From Micavibrio sp. UBA6147 (lineage in GTDB: Bacteria; Pseudomonadota; Alphaproteobacteria; Micavibrionales; UBA1664), in contig DIUX01000001.1 in assembly GCA_002423185.1 (NCBI GenBank), forward strand, positions 465 through 64,464: a DNA stretch of 64,000 nucleotides, read 5' to 3'. Below the pieces are notes generated by a model, which saw only the letters and a program-made list of their open reading frames with translations, made no database searches and was not told the origin of the DNA. Made by a program: the position numbers and the translations under genes. This document shows positions 26,948-35,762 of this stretch, piece by piece (position 1 is the stretch's first letter; every line of letters starts with the position of its first letter).

Positions 26948-27040
26948 GCCGCCCAAAAACAAACGCGCCACGGATTCTGCCGCCCAAAAACAAACACCCC
27001 CCGGATTCTGCCGCCCAAAAACAAACACCCCCCGGATTCT
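26948..27040. repeat. Three tandem 31-bp repeats
   Basis: Units at 26948-26978, 26979-27009 and 27010-27040. The second and third are identical (starting GCCGCCCAAAAACAAAC and ending CCGGATTCT); the first differs in its middle (CGCGCCA). A three-base start of a fourth unit follows at 27041 and then the G-run that pairs back to the repeats. The array sits between flgE and the FlmG-like gene and forms part of a terminator. Confidence 0.9.
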
Positions 27041-27059
27041 GCCGGGGGGGTGTTTTTTT
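27023..27059. terminator. Terminator made with the last tandem repeat
   Basis: AAACACCCCCCGG (27023-27035) pairs with CCGGGGGGGTGTTT (27042-27055) with one bulged G and a 6-base loop, followed by T on the plus strand; on the minus strand, T-rich words follow as well. It lies 78 bases beyond the flgE stop, so it most likely ends the flgI-flgE operon. The 5' arm recurs in the upstream repeat at 26992, giving an alternative pairing. Confidence 0.75.
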
Positions 27060-27136
27060 GCCAAAGGGTGTTTCTTTATACGGAGCATAAAGACTTTGGC
27101 TGCAACAGACGGGGTTCTCCCTAGAGCGCTATATTC

Positions 27137-28789
27137 TTAGCGCAGTCTGAGCAATTCCTCGGTCATTTCGTCAGCCGTGCTGATGACCTTTGTACCAGCG
27201 GAGTAAGCGCGCTGGACGATAATCATGCGTGAGAACTCGTCCGCCAAGTCAACGTTGGAGGCTTCCACCGCCGATCCGTTGACGAGTCCGGCGCCGCCGG
27301 CCCCTGCTTCACGCAGGTTGAACGAGCCTGAGTCACTGCTTTCCGTATACGCGTTGCCTGTTACCTCGGCCAATCCGTTCGGGTTGGTGAAGGTTGCGAT
27401 CGGAAGTTTATAAAGTTGGGCTGTCTGACCGTTCGAGAAACGAGCGGATACAACGCCGTCCCTGTTGATCTCGACCCCTGTTCTCAGGCCCAGCTCGGCC
27501 CCGTTCTGGGTCGAGAAGATAACGTTGTATTCACCGGCGAACTGGGTCAAAGAACCGATTCTGAGGTTAATGTCCTGTGGTGCCGAGCCGTTGCCCCATT
27601 CGATGTCTTCGAGAACGATTTTATATTCGTTGTCAACATCGGCATTGGCGTTGAGCTGGCCGCTGGCGTTAAAGTTGATCGAGCCAAGACCCAATTGTGA
27701 GCCCGTTCCGACATCGATCAATTCAAGTTGCCACCAGCCAAGCGGGTTGGGGGTCGTGGCAAGGTTCGCAAGACCGTCCGGATAGACGTTCGGCGCCGTT
27801 GGAGCCGCCGTAGTTGCGAAGCCAAGAGCTGTCGCCGCCCCGACGCCGACAACGGCACCGTTGGTCATTGTCACGTTATCGGCAAGGTTAGAGGCGATGA
27901 CTTGAACCTGACCTGCTTCCGTCAACTGGGCGACACAGGTGTTGCCGATGGTCGGATCGGTGTTGATGAAGTCGATCAGGTCTTGTGCGCGGCTGGTCGC
28001 GGTGACTGTAAATGTTGCGGCGTTCGCACCGACGGTGATGACGATTTCTTCGCCCACATCGACATCCGCAACGGAGGTCAAAAGCGTGTTGATTTCAAGC
28101 CCCGTGCCGCCGACGGCGCTTAAGGAAGAGGCCGTCGGAGATTCGTGTTTGGTGAAGCGGAATTCAATGTCTTGTCCTTGTCCAAGGCTGTCGAACACAC
28201 GCAAGCCACGGGTGAAGTTCGGCGCAAGGCCAGGGGTGACGGGGAAGCTCGTGTTGATTTCGGTCGCATCAAGGTTCATCGACAATTCGCCGGTCGTCGT
28301 CGGGCGGGTCAAACCACCAAGGAAGGCGACGTCAACGGGAACGAGCGAGCTCAAATCCGCCTGACCGGAGGGCAAGTTGCCGTCATTGTCCAAAGGCCAG
28401 CCCATCAAATAGAAACCGGCAGTATTGCGCAAAAATCCTTGGGAGTCTTCGGAGAATGACCCAGCGCGGCTGTAGAGTGTTTCTTGCTGGCCGCTCGCGC
28501 CACGCTGAACCACGAAGAACCCGTTGCCGGCCAGCGCGATGTCGGTGGTGCTGTTTGTTTGCTGAATCGCGCCTTGCTGGTCGGTGGTGTTTTCGCGGAT
28601 CGCGGTGACCGAACCCGGCGTATAGCGGCCTGCGCGTGCCTCGGAGGTCACGAGCGAGCTGAACGCTGTTTCGATACGCTTGTAGCCGACCGTGTTGACG
28701 TTGGCGATGTTGTTGGAAATGGTGCCCATCGCTTGTGACTGTGCCGACAAGGCCGAAACACCGGTGAAGAGGGATCCGAAAAGACTCAT
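27137..28789 (-). CDS. flgE: Flagellar hook protein FlgE
   Basis: 550-aa hook subunit. The N-terminal FlgE/F/G motif SLFGSLFTGVSALSAQSQAM and NIANVNTVGYKRIETAFSSL are present. The central D1/D2 region contains the FlgE_D2 pattern, and the C-terminus has SNVDLADEFSRMIIVQRAYSAG, which forms the inner helix. AAGGAG precedes the ATG. Last gene of the flgI-flgJ-flgN-fliK-flgD-flgE operon, with the FlgD scaffold upstream as usual. Confidence 0.97.
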   Translation of the reverse strand: MSLFGSLFTGVSALSAQSQAMGTISNNIANVNTVGYKRIETAFSSLVTSEARAGRYTPGSVTAIRENTTDQQGAIQQTNSTTDIALAGNGFFVVQRGASGQQETLYSRAGSFSEDSQGFLRNTAGFYLMGWPLDNDGNLPSGQADLSSLVPVDVAFLGGLTRPTTTGELSMNLDATEINTSFPVTPGLAPNFTRGLRVFDSLGQGQDIEFRFTKHESPTASSLSAVGGTGLEINTLLTSVADVDVGEEIVITVGANAATFTVTATSRAQDLIDFINTDPTIGNTCVAQLTEAGQVQVIASNLADNVTMTNGAVVGVGAATALGFATTAAPTAPNVYPDGLANLATTPNPLGWWQLELIDVGTGSQLGLGSINFNASGQLNANADVDNEYKIVLEDIEWGNGSAPQDINLRIGSLTQFAGEYNVIFSTQNGAELGLRTGVEINRDGVVSARFSNGQTAQLYKLPIATFTNPNGLAEVTGNAYTESSDSGSFNLREAGAGGAGLVNGSAVEASNVDLADEFSRMIIVQRAYSAGTKVISTADEMTEELLRLR

Positions 28790-28902
28790 GGTAATCTCCT
28801 TTTGTAAAACTGATCTGTTGTTTTTTGTTGTCGTTATGAAAGCCTGTGTCGTCCTGTTTGAGGCTTTCTATTTTGCGGCGCGTCCTGCGCCCTTTTATCT
28901 CG

Positions 28903-29574
28903 TTATGTTGTGGCCTTTTCGGCACTGATGACCGATCCGACCGGAATAATTCTGTCCCCTTCGAGGAGAAGCTGGATAATGCCATTCTCCGATGCGATGC
29001 CCGTGACGCGGGCGGGAACGGAGGTTGAAACCTTGATCGCGGCACCGTCGGCATCCAGCGAGTCAACATTGACGGTGTAATTGCCGACCGGCAAAGTTTG
29101 CCCGTAATCATCCTTGCCGTCCCATTCGAAACTGTGCAGCCCCGACGTTTTTCCGGCCTCGACCGTGCGAACCGTGATGCCGTCGGCATCAACGATGCGC
29201 AAGTTCGATTTTGTCGCGTTACTGCTCAAAACATAGTCAATTTCAATCGGATCGGTGCCGTTATAGTGGCTGACATTCCCGACGAAATTCACATCCATGC
29301 CGACATAGGCGAGGGCGACTGTGGACATGCCGGATAATTGCAAGGACAGCATGTCTTCAAGCTTGCCGTTCATATTGATCTGTTGCTCGACTTGCGAGAA
29401 GCTGACCAATTGGTTGGTGAACTCGGTGGAGTCCATCGGGCTGAGCGGGTCTTGGTTTTGCAACTGGGTCGTGAGCAAGTTCAGGAAGTCGTCAAAATCC
29501 TGTGACAGCTTGTTCGACGACGATGACGTCGTTTGCATGTCCTGTGCAATGCTGGCGGCTGTTACGGTTGTCAT
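28903..29574 (-). CDS. flgD: Flagellar hook assembly scaffold FlgD
   Basis: Hook cap that guides FlgE polymerisation and is later replaced. The N-terminal ~90 residues carry the diagnostic DFLNLLTTQLQNQDPLSPMDSTEFTNQLV; the C-terminal half is the Fn3/tudor-like pair (VEAGKTSGLHSFEWDGKDDYGQTLPVGNYTV). 223 aa is the usual length. Between fliK and flgE. Confidence 0.96.
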   Translation of the reverse strand: MTTVTAASIAQDMQTTSSSSNKLSQDFDDFLNLLTTQLQNQDPLSPMDSTEFTNQLVSFSQVEQQINMNGKLEDMLSLQLSGMSTVALAYVGMDVNFVGNVSHYNGTDPIEIDYVLSSNATKSNLRIVDADGITVRTVEAGKTSGLHSFEWDGKDDYGQTLPVGNYTVNVDSLDADGAAIKVSTSVPARVTGIASENGIIQLLLEGDRIIPVGSVISAEKATT

Positions 29575-29634
29575 GGCTTTGTTCCTGTTTGTCTGGTCTT
29601 GTTTGTTCAGTAGTCGGCATTTTGTTTGTTCGGG

Positions 29635-31470
29635 TTACACCATCATGTTGACGCGTTGTTGTCCGGTCTGCGGGTCAACAAAGACGGTCATTTGGGTTTC
29701 AATCAAGGCCGGTGCGTTGTCTTCGATCTCGGCGGCGTCATTGCCGTTTTGACCATTATTGCCACCTTTGAAATCGCCAAATTCGTTTTCGCCGCTGCCT
29801 TGTTGCAGGTCGAAGCTGAGGGAATCTCCGGAAACATCAAGTCCTGCGTCTTGCAACGCTTTTTCAAGCGAGGCGGAGTCTTTTTGCAGCAAAGACAAGG
29901 TTTCAGGCCGTTCGGCGACAAGATGGGCTTTGACGGTATTGTCTTTGCCGAACTTGATCTGGATCATCACATTGCCCAGCTCTGGCGGGTCAAGGTGCAG
30001 GCGCATTTGACGGTCGCCTTGCGGTGTTTTTGACGCCATCGCCGTAATATGTTGGGCAACGCCTTGGGTTGTCGGGTGCGGATATCCCGCTGCCCGTGTG
30101 TGCACCAAAGTGCTGGCCTTGAACGCAGGGCTTTGCAAGTCGGCCTTGATGAGGCCGCCGTCAATAGTGGGGTCTAGCAAGGCCGGATCATGCGCACCGT
30201 CCATGCCGTGTTGGTTAAAGATGTTCTCGAACACTAACATATGCGCGGCGGATGTTCCCTGACCGGCAGGATTGAGGGCAGAACTGCCGAGCAAGGCCGA
30301 TTGTACGGTGGATTGTTGCTGTGTTCCGCTCAAACCTTGGGTCATTTTACCGACCATGCCGAGGAAACCGGAGGATGCAGCCCCTTTCACAGGGCGGCCT
30401 TCGCCGTCAACCTCGCCTTCGGCCACTTGTCCGGCACCACCGGCGGCGGCTTGGGCAAGAAGGTCGGCGGCATCGGAAAATCCTTGTCCTGTGGCGTGGT
30501 TTTGAACGGGAATTGTGGTCTGGGCGGCTTGCAATCCGGCCTGTGCCGACGCAGCCTGAGCGGCGGTTTGTTGAACCGGAACCAACATGACCATCAAGCC
30601 TTCAAGCCCTTGGGCAACGGAGTCACTGCTGTCTTTGCTGAGGAAAGCGGGGCCTTGGGTGATTTTCATGATCTTGCCATCGCCCATATCCACGGTCTTG
30701 GCTTGGGTCAGGAAGGGCGCAAGGTCGGCAAAAGCCATTTGTTTAAAGGCGCCGAATTCTTCGAGGTTCATGCTCTCGAGCGAAGCCGTGATCTGGCTCG
30801 ACAAAGCGGCAAGGTCTTCGGCAGTTAAGGCGGCGCCTGCATCCGCGCCATTCGTGCCGGATTGGGTTTGCAGGATCAAAAGCTGGACAATGTCGTTGGA
30901 CAACGGGTTGCCGAGGCCGGATGCGCCGGTTTCAAAGGCTTTGCCTTGCGTTGCCGCACCGCCGGTGAGGGAGGCTTGGGCAAGGGCCGCTTTGTTCAAA
31001 CCAATCGGGGCGTTGAACAAGAACAAGATGTCTTTGCTCAGGGCTTCGCCCGTGTTGCCGACAACAATCTGGCCGTTTTGGGCGGTGTCGTTAAAGGCGC
31101 TGTCGATGGCGCTTTGCGATGTGCCCATGGCTTTGAACATCTCGTCCATATTGACGCGCAGCATTTGCCACAAGGATGTGTCCGAACCTTTTGTGCCGTC
31201 AATATTGGCGGCGGCCTGTGCCTGAAGCAAGCCGTTCAGGCCTGCATTCGGAGCCAAAGCCGATATTTTGTTTTGCAACAAGGCCGAAGCCTCGTTTGTT
31301 ACGCCAAGGCTTTGCCCCGGGGTCATCATCAAGAAGGTGCGGAAGGACAGGCCGCCATTGCCGCCGAAAATCAATCCGTTCCCAAGCGCGCCTGCGCCGC
31401 CTTGCATCCCCTGCATCGGAAGGCCGAGGAGGCCGCCCATCGCGCTTTGTGTCAGTGCTGTCTGTTGCAT
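29635..31470 (-). CDS. fliK: Flagellar hook-length control protein FliK-like
   Basis: 611-aa secreted ruler that sets hook length. The long N-terminal part is Ala/Gln/Gly-rich and poorly conserved, as in all FliK. The C-terminal Flg_hook domain is clear: RLHLDPPELGNVMIQIKFGKDNTVKAHL followed by LSLLQKDSASLEKALQDAGLDV. It precedes flgD and flgE, the hook genes whose length it controls. The leader ahead of the ATG is strongly CA-rich. Confidence 0.88.
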   Translation of the reverse strand: MQQTALTQSAMGGLLGLPMQGMQGGAGALGNGLIFGGNGGLSFRTFLMMTPGQSLGVTNEASALLQNKISALAPNAGLNGLLQAQAAANIDGTKGSDTSLWQMLRVNMDEMFKAMGTSQSAIDSAFNDTAQNGQIVVGNTGEALSKDILFLFNAPIGLNKAALAQASLTGGAATQGKAFETGASGLGNPLSNDIVQLLILQTQSGTNGADAGAALTAEDLAALSSQITASLESMNLEEFGAFKQMAFADLAPFLTQAKTVDMGDGKIMKITQGPAFLSKDSSDSVAQGLEGLMVMLVPVQQTAAQAASAQAGLQAAQTTIPVQNHATGQGFSDAADLLAQAAAGGAGQVAEGEVDGEGRPVKGAASSGFLGMVGKMTQGLSGTQQQSTVQSALLGSSALNPAGQGTSAAHMLVFENIFNQHGMDGAHDPALLDPTIDGGLIKADLQSPAFKASTLVHTRAAGYPHPTTQGVAQHITAMASKTPQGDRQMRLHLDPPELGNVMIQIKFGKDNTVKAHLVAERPETLSLLQKDSASLEKALQDAGLDVSGDSLSFDLQQGSGENEFGDFKGGNNGQNGNDAAEIEDNAPALIETQMTVFVDPQTGQQRVNMMV

Positions 31471-31535
31471 CGTGTGTGTTTCCCGTATTGACTGTCTTTT
31501 GTTTGTCTATTGTCTGTTTTTTGTCTGGTTGTTGT

Positions 31536-32090
31536 TTACAGTGTCTGATCAAGGTTGATCGACATGGTGCGCTTGGTGTTGTTGTCGATCGCGCCGGAGG
31601 CCGTATAGGCGAGGCGGTCTTGTTGCTGGACGCATTGGCGAATAGTCGTGAGCATCCGGTCAACAAGGCGTTCGAGCGATTTTTTGCCGTTTTTAAGGGC
31701 GACTTTGTTTTGCGCTGCGGTGGCTTTGAAATCTTTTTCCATGGCTTTGAGCTCGGCCTTACGCGGGCTGGTGGAGGCCTTCAGGGCTTGTTCATGGTTT
31801 TTGGCTTGCTCCACCAATTGTTCATAGCGCTGCATCAATTGAATTTTGCGGTCTTGCATCTCCAACGCGCCGTGCAAATTGGCGGTGCGCAGGGCGGCGG
31901 TTTCTTGTTCCATCACGGATTTCAGGTCATTCATGATGATCTGGGCGCGGGTGAACAAATCCTCTGTATAGTCGCCGGACAGAGTGGGTACATTCGCGGA
32001 CACGGCGGAGGATGCATGAGAGGTTTCGGCGTGGAGGCCGGACTCAATGGAGCTGTGTTCCTGTGTCTGTGCGGGAGTGTAAAGCGTCAT
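31536..32090 (-). CDS. FlgN-like flagellar chaperone
   Basis: 184 aa, mostly helical: after a ~45-residue leader, helices FTRAQIIMNDLKSVMEQETAAL and MQRYEQLVEQAKNHEQAL resemble FlgN-type export chaperones, which guard hook-associated proteins in the cytoplasm. The start overlaps the flgJ-like stop (ATGA, 32090-32087), so translation is coupled. flgK and flgL, expected clients, are not in this window. Family assignment rests on helix pattern and position. Confidence 0.6.
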   Translation of the reverse strand: MTLYTPAQTQEHSSIESGLHAETSHASSAVSANVPTLSGDYTEDLFTRAQIIMNDLKSVMEQETAALRTANLHGALEMQDRKIQLMQRYEQLVEQAKNHEQALKASTSPRKAELKAMEKDFKATAAQNKVALKNGKKSLERLVDRMLTTIRQCVQQQDRLAYTASGAIDNNTKRTMSINLDQTL

Positions 32091-32521
32091 TGTGTCATCT
32101 CCTTTTGATAGGTTTCAAGTTGGGCGCGGATCACGTCTTCGAGTCCAAGTCCGCCTTGTTCGGCAATGGTTTTGCCGTATTCTTCGATCAACATGCCTTT
32201 GAACATGTCCTCGCCTTGACCACCGCCGAAAACAGGGTCGGGGTCGATATTTTCAAACATCGGGGCGAGCATCTGGGATATAAACATCGCCTCGAATTCG
32301 CGTGCCGTGCGGCGTATTTTTTCTTCGTTCAGGGCCTCGGCCTTGCTGATTGCCTCGGGTGTTTCGGTGCCGTCTTTGTTGTTGGCAGGATTGTTGGCAG
32401 CGTTTTTCAACGCTTCGGCAAAGGATTTCATTTGTGCAACGCTGTGATCGGCTTTGGCATTCAGGCCATTGATCGTGGACATTGCGGTCATGTTCAGGGC
32501 ATTGGATGTATCGACATTCAT
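32087..32521 (-). CDS. flgJ: Rod-binding protein, FlgJ N-terminal type
   Basis: 144 aa corresponding to the rod-capping domain of FlgJ without the muramidase domain, as in most alphaproteobacteria (also called CheL in some). The core is RRTAREFEAMFISQMLAPMF followed by GGGQGEDMFKGMLIEEYGKTIAEQGGLGL. The ATG at 32521 is one base beyond the flgI stop; a longer frame inside flgI is less likely. It overlaps the flgN-like gene by four bases. Confidence 0.9.
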   Translation of the reverse strand: MNVDTSNALNMTAMSTINGLNAKADHSVAQMKSFAEALKNAANNPANNKDGTETPEAISKAEALNEEKIRRTAREFEAMFISQMLAPMFENIDPDPVFGGGQGEDMFKGMLIEEYGKTIAEQGGLGLEDVIRAQLETYQKEMTQ

Positions 32522-32522
32522 C

Positions 32523-33692
32523 TTACAACACCTCAATCTCTGCTTGGATGGCGCCGGATGCTTTGATCGCTTGCAAAATAGTGATCACATCACGCGGGCC
32601 AACACCAAGGGCATTCAAGTTCGTCACCAATTCCTGAAGGCTCACGCCTTGGGGGACGACGGCGATTTTTCCGTCTTCGCCGGTGGTGTATGTAATGTCC
32701 GAGCGCGGTACGACCACCGTTTCGCCGTTTTGCGCCAGCGGGTTAGGCTGTGACACTTGCGGGGCTTCGGTGATTTGAACCGTCAAATTGCCTTGCGCTA
32801 CGGCGACGGTGCTGATGCGCACGTCGGCACCGATCACGATCACGCCGGAGCGTTCGTCAATGACAATACGGGCATGTTGGTCGGGGGTGATTTGCAATTG
32901 TTCGATGTCGGTCACCAGCTCGACAATGCTCTTGTCATAGTTTGCGGGCTTGGTGAGGCGGATGCTGGCGGAGTTTTCCGCCGTGGCAATCGGGCTCTTG
33001 GCAAAGGCGTTGATGGCCTGTGCGACGCGGCGCGCGGTTGTGAAATCGGGGTTGCGGAGGCCGAGGCGCAGTTCTTGCAACGATGCAAAATCAAACTCGA
33101 TCTCACGCTCGACAATCGCGCCGTTCGGAATGCGGGCAACGGTCGGGATGTTTTGTGTGACGGAGGCCGCCTCCCCGACAATGGTAAAGCCGGAGGTCAT
33201 CACCGCGCCTTGCGCAACGGCATAGGCCTGACCATCCGCACCCATCAAAGGAGTGACGAGGAGCGTACCGCCTTGAAGACTGGAGGAATCGCCCAAGGTG
33301 GAGACCTGAATATCAATATGCGAGCCTTGATTGGTGAAGGGCGGCAATTTTGCCGTCACCATAACGGCGGCAACGTTGCCGGTGTTCAGTGTTTCGCCGC
33401 GGACATTAACGCCAAGGCGTTCCAACATCGACATCAGCGATTGGCGGGTCATGGGCGAGTTGTTCAGGCTGTCGCCCGTCCCATTCAAGCCGACCACAAG
33501 GCCGTATCCAACCAGCATGTTTTCACGCACGCCTTCGACATTCACAATATCTTTGATCCGTGAGGAGGCAGCATCGGCAATGCCGATTTGGGTATTAAAC
33601 ACCAAAACACCGATCATCAGCATCTTGCAAACCTTGCGAAAGGCTTTGCTTAATCCGCTCTGTGCTTGAAGGGGCGATGAGTGAGTCATCAT
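32523..33692 (-). CDS. flgI: Flagellar P-ring protein FlgI
   Basis: Periplasmic ring subunit around the rod. 389 aa with a signal peptide (VCKMLMIGVLVFNTQIGIADA) and the conserved start of the mature protein (SRIKDIVNVEGVRENMLVGYGLVVGLNGTGDS). The C-terminus has VGPRDVITILQAIKASGAIQAEI. The ATG at 33692 is supported by AAGGGA upstream; the open frame extends 38 codons further into the leader, but those residues are not conserved. First gene of the operon, with a sigma-54 promoter ~90-105 bases upstream. Confidence 0.95.
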   Translation of the reverse strand: MMTHSSPLQAQSGLSKAFRKVCKMLMIGVLVFNTQIGIADAASSRIKDIVNVEGVRENMLVGYGLVVGLNGTGDSLNNSPMTRQSLMSMLERLGVNVRGETLNTGNVAAVMVTAKLPPFTNQGSHIDIQVSTLGDSSSLQGGTLLVTPLMGADGQAYAVAQGAVMTSGFTIVGEAASVTQNIPTVARIPNGAIVEREIEFDFASLQELRLGLRNPDFTTARRVAQAINAFAKSPIATAENSASIRLTKPANYDKSIVELVTDIEQLQITPDQHARIVIDERSGVIVIGADVRISTVAVAQGNLTVQITEAPQVSQPNPLAQNGETVVVPRSDITYTTGEDGKIAVVPQGVSLQELVTNLNALGVGPRDVITILQAIKASGAIQAEIEVL

Positions 33693-33780
33693 AGTCTTTA
33701 TTCCCTTGGTTGTTTTCGGTTCGTTGTTTCGGTTTGTATTTCGGTCTGTGTTGGGGGCAATGACCCCGCAAGAAAGGAGT

Positions 33781-33796
33781 TGCGAAAACCGTGCCA
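33781..33796 (-). promoter_or_regulatory. Sigma-54 promoter of the flgI-flgE operon
   Basis: On the minus strand: TGGCACGGTTTTCGCA, GG and GC separated by ten bases. It lies about 90 bases before the flgI start; a CA-rich leader follows. Confidence 0.8.
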
Positions 33797-33908
33797 GTTT
33801 GCCCAAAACGGGGCTGTTGTTTGAGGTTGTGGACTTAGTGTATTGATATAGAAGTGTTTTTTGGCGCGATTATATTGCTCTGGCAAAGCGCAGCGGCAAT
33901 TCTTTCCC

Positions 33909-33938
33909 TTGCCGCTAGGGGGCAAAACGCGCTATACT
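33909..33938 (+). promoter_or_regulatory. Putative sigma-70 promoter for fliX
   Basis: TTGCCG, 18-base spacer, TATACT on the plus strand, about 115 bases before the fliX start. No sigma-54 element was found in this direction. Confidence 0.4.
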
Positions 33939-34051
33939 AAAGAAAGAATGTCCATCATTGGATGAGCGTTTTTCCTCCTTTTCCCTGTTTGACGGGATAT
34001 CAAGACCGCTCGTATACTTTTATATGGACTGCTTATTTTTAAGGACTGACC

Positions 34052-34501
34052 ATGAAGATCGAAGGCCCGAACAAAGCCGACTCCGCATCCTCCGCCAAAA
34101 AGAGCAAAGGGGCGTCCAGTACGGATGGCGCATTCAAGACGATGCTCTCCGACAGCCCTGCACAGGCTGCGCCATCATCGGCGGCGCGGACAATTGCATC
34201 CATTGATGTTTTGCTCGCGGTTCAAGGCGCGGAAGACCCGGCCGAAAAGGCCGCCCGTAAACGGATGCAACAACGCGGGCATAATTTGCTCGATATGCTC
34301 GAAAACATGCGTATGGCGTTGCTGTCGGGACGGATGAGCGTGGGGCATATGCTCTCGCTCGCGGACACAATTGCCGGCCACAGGGAAAAAATTACCGACC
34401 CTGAATTAATGGGAATCCTTGACGAAATTGATTTGCGAGCGCAGATCGAACTCGCGAAGATGACCCGCGCCTATGAACAAAGCCTGAAAAACAAAGCCTA
34501 A
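34052..34501 (+). CDS. fliX: Flagellar assembly regulator FliX
   Basis: 149-aa trans-acting regulator that ties FlbD activity to basal-body assembly in alphaproteobacteria. Typical KIEGPNKAD start, a disordered Ser/Ala-rich stretch to ~45, then SIDVLLAVQGAEDPAEKAARKRMQQRGHNLLDMLE and a helical C-terminus (LDEIDLRAQIELAKMTRAYE). AAGGACTGACC precedes the ATG. It is divergent from flgI, the same arrangement as in Caulobacter. Confidence 0.9.
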   Translation: MKIEGPNKADSASSAKKSKGASSTDGAFKTMLSDSPAQAAPSSAARTIASIDVLLAVQGAEDPAEKAARKRMQQRGHNLLDMLENMRMALLSGRMSVGHMLSLADTIAGHREKITDPELMGILDEIDLRAQIELAKMTRAYEQSLKNKA

Positions 34502-34700
34502 GCAACACTGCGACAGAATGCCATTCCCCTGTAACGGGACGGTTTTTGCGCGGTGCGCGCGTGTTTGAAGCTCTGAATTGTTGGGGAATCGTTACGAGAA
34601 TTGTGGATATGGCTTTTTTCGTATCATTTGCATCTTGCCATATCGCCGCGCTCGCCTATAATCTTTTACCGACATTGATAATTGCATGAGGATCCATCAA

Positions 34701-35135
34701 ATGGCCAACCCAGGCTCGGTTATTCTTCCGCCGGATTATGACCCAAGAAACGATAACGGGGAGTTTATGAACCCGATTATGCAGGAATATTTCCGCCAGA
34801 AATTGATTGAATGGCGCACGGAACTCCTGCGGGAATCGTCGCAAACCATTCAAAACACGTTGCAAGGGACGGAACTTCAAAAACCCGACCTGACCGACCG
34901 CGCATCCGAAGAAACCGACCACGCGCTGGAACTCCGCACCCGCGACCGCGAGCGTAAATTGATCTCGAAAATCAACAAGGCGCTGGCGCGGATCGACGAA
35001 GGCGAATACGGATATTGCGAAGAAACAGGCGAACCGATCAATGTGGCGCGTTTGGACGCCCGCCCGATTGCCACGCTCAGCCTCGAGGCGCAAGAACGCC
35101 ACGAACGCATGGAAAAAACCCACCGCGACGATTGA
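34701..35135 (+). CDS. dksA: RNA polymerase-binding transcription factor DksA
   Basis: Secondary-channel factor that works with ppGpp. 144 aa: a coiled-coil (FRQKLIEWRTELLRESSQTI ... RASEETDHALELRTRDRERKL) and the C-terminal zinc-finger region YGYCEETGEPINVARLDARPIATLSLEAQE. Only one Cys remains of the usual four, as in many alphaproteobacterial DksA. The ATG at 34701 is chosen because GAGGA lies eight bases before it; an ATG at 34686 would overlap that site. Terminator follows. Confidence 0.93.
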   Translation: MANPGSVILPPDYDPRNDNGEFMNPIMQEYFRQKLIEWRTELLRESSQTIQNTLQGTELQKPDLTDRASEETDHALELRTRDRERKLISKINKALARIDEGEYGYCEETGEPINVARLDARPIATLSLEAQERHERMEKTHRDD

Positions 35136-35203
35136 TCTCGAGGCGATGAGCCGCGTTGAACAACCTTGCACGCGGTTTCGCTTAAGGCCGACAAAAAAAC
35201 GAT

Positions 35204-35237
35204 AAGCGCCGACGGTTTTATATCCGTGCGGCGCTTT
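35204..35237 (+). terminator. Rho-independent terminator of dksA
   Basis: AAGCGCCGACGG / CCGTGCGGCGCTT, one mismatch in a 12-bp stem, then TTTTTC. Confidence 0.85.
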
Positions 35238-35319
35238 TTCTTGTTTAGATTTTGACAGATAGGCCAGTGTTATGACATGTATAATGCAATAAAATAAAAC
35301 ATAAAAAGGGGAGAGCATC

Positions 35320-35700
35320 ATGGTCTATTCCGGCGTTGGCGAAGCCGCCAATCTTATCAAACAGTATAAAAATGACGGAATCTCGATCATCATCCGTGAC
35401 GGCACCTTGGATCAATGCCCGTATGGGGCGGGCGACCTCGGCATTTTGCGGGAATTCCGCGATTGTGTGCTGGCGGTCAAAATCACTGGCGTCGCGCAAA
35501 AAACCTATGTCGATTTGACGGAGGAAGAATGGCGCGCGGCGGGATACAAGGCCGGCGCACAAGAGGGGCTTGAACTGGTCGAAGCCACCGAAATCGCGCT
35601 GGACAGTCCGGTTTGCGTGCTGACCATGGATTTGGATAGTTTGTCCGTCCGCCATCGCGCCTATCGTTACGGTTCGGCACACCAAAAACCAAAGCCGTAA
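35320..35700 (+). CDS. Hypothetical protein (126 aa)
   Basis: Not recognised. Soluble alpha/beta protein with two Cys in LDQCPYG and FRDCVLA and one in SPVCVLTMDLD, no signal peptide or membrane segment. GGGGAGAG before the ATG supports translation. It stands alone between dksA and a convergent methyltransferase gene. No function can be suggested. Confidence 0.6.
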   Translation: MVYSGVGEAANLIKQYKNDGISIIIRDGTLDQCPYGAGDLGILREFRDCVLAVKITGVAQKTYVDLTEEEWRAAGYKAGAQEGLELVEATEIALDSPVCVLTMDLDSLSVRHRAYRYGSAHQKPKP

Positions 35701-35762
35701 TCACGGAAGGCCTAGGTTGTTCGATCACGCCTTCTGATGACCGCTTTTCGCAGGTATGGGGG

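Noticed and set aside
26948..27040. Repeat array that could be read as a CRISPR
   Set aside because: The 31-bp units are directly contiguous with no spacers and no cas genes are in the window. It is a tandem repeat and terminator arm.
26516..27088. 190-aa minus-strand open frame through the 31-bp repeats
   Set aside because: It overlaps the start of the FlmG-like gene in another frame, and its repeated residues arise only from the DNA repeats. No ribosome site.
33693..33806. 38-codon upstream extension of FlgI
   Set aside because: It lies in the CA-rich leader and reaches the sigma-54 element; a good ribosome site marks 33692 as the start.
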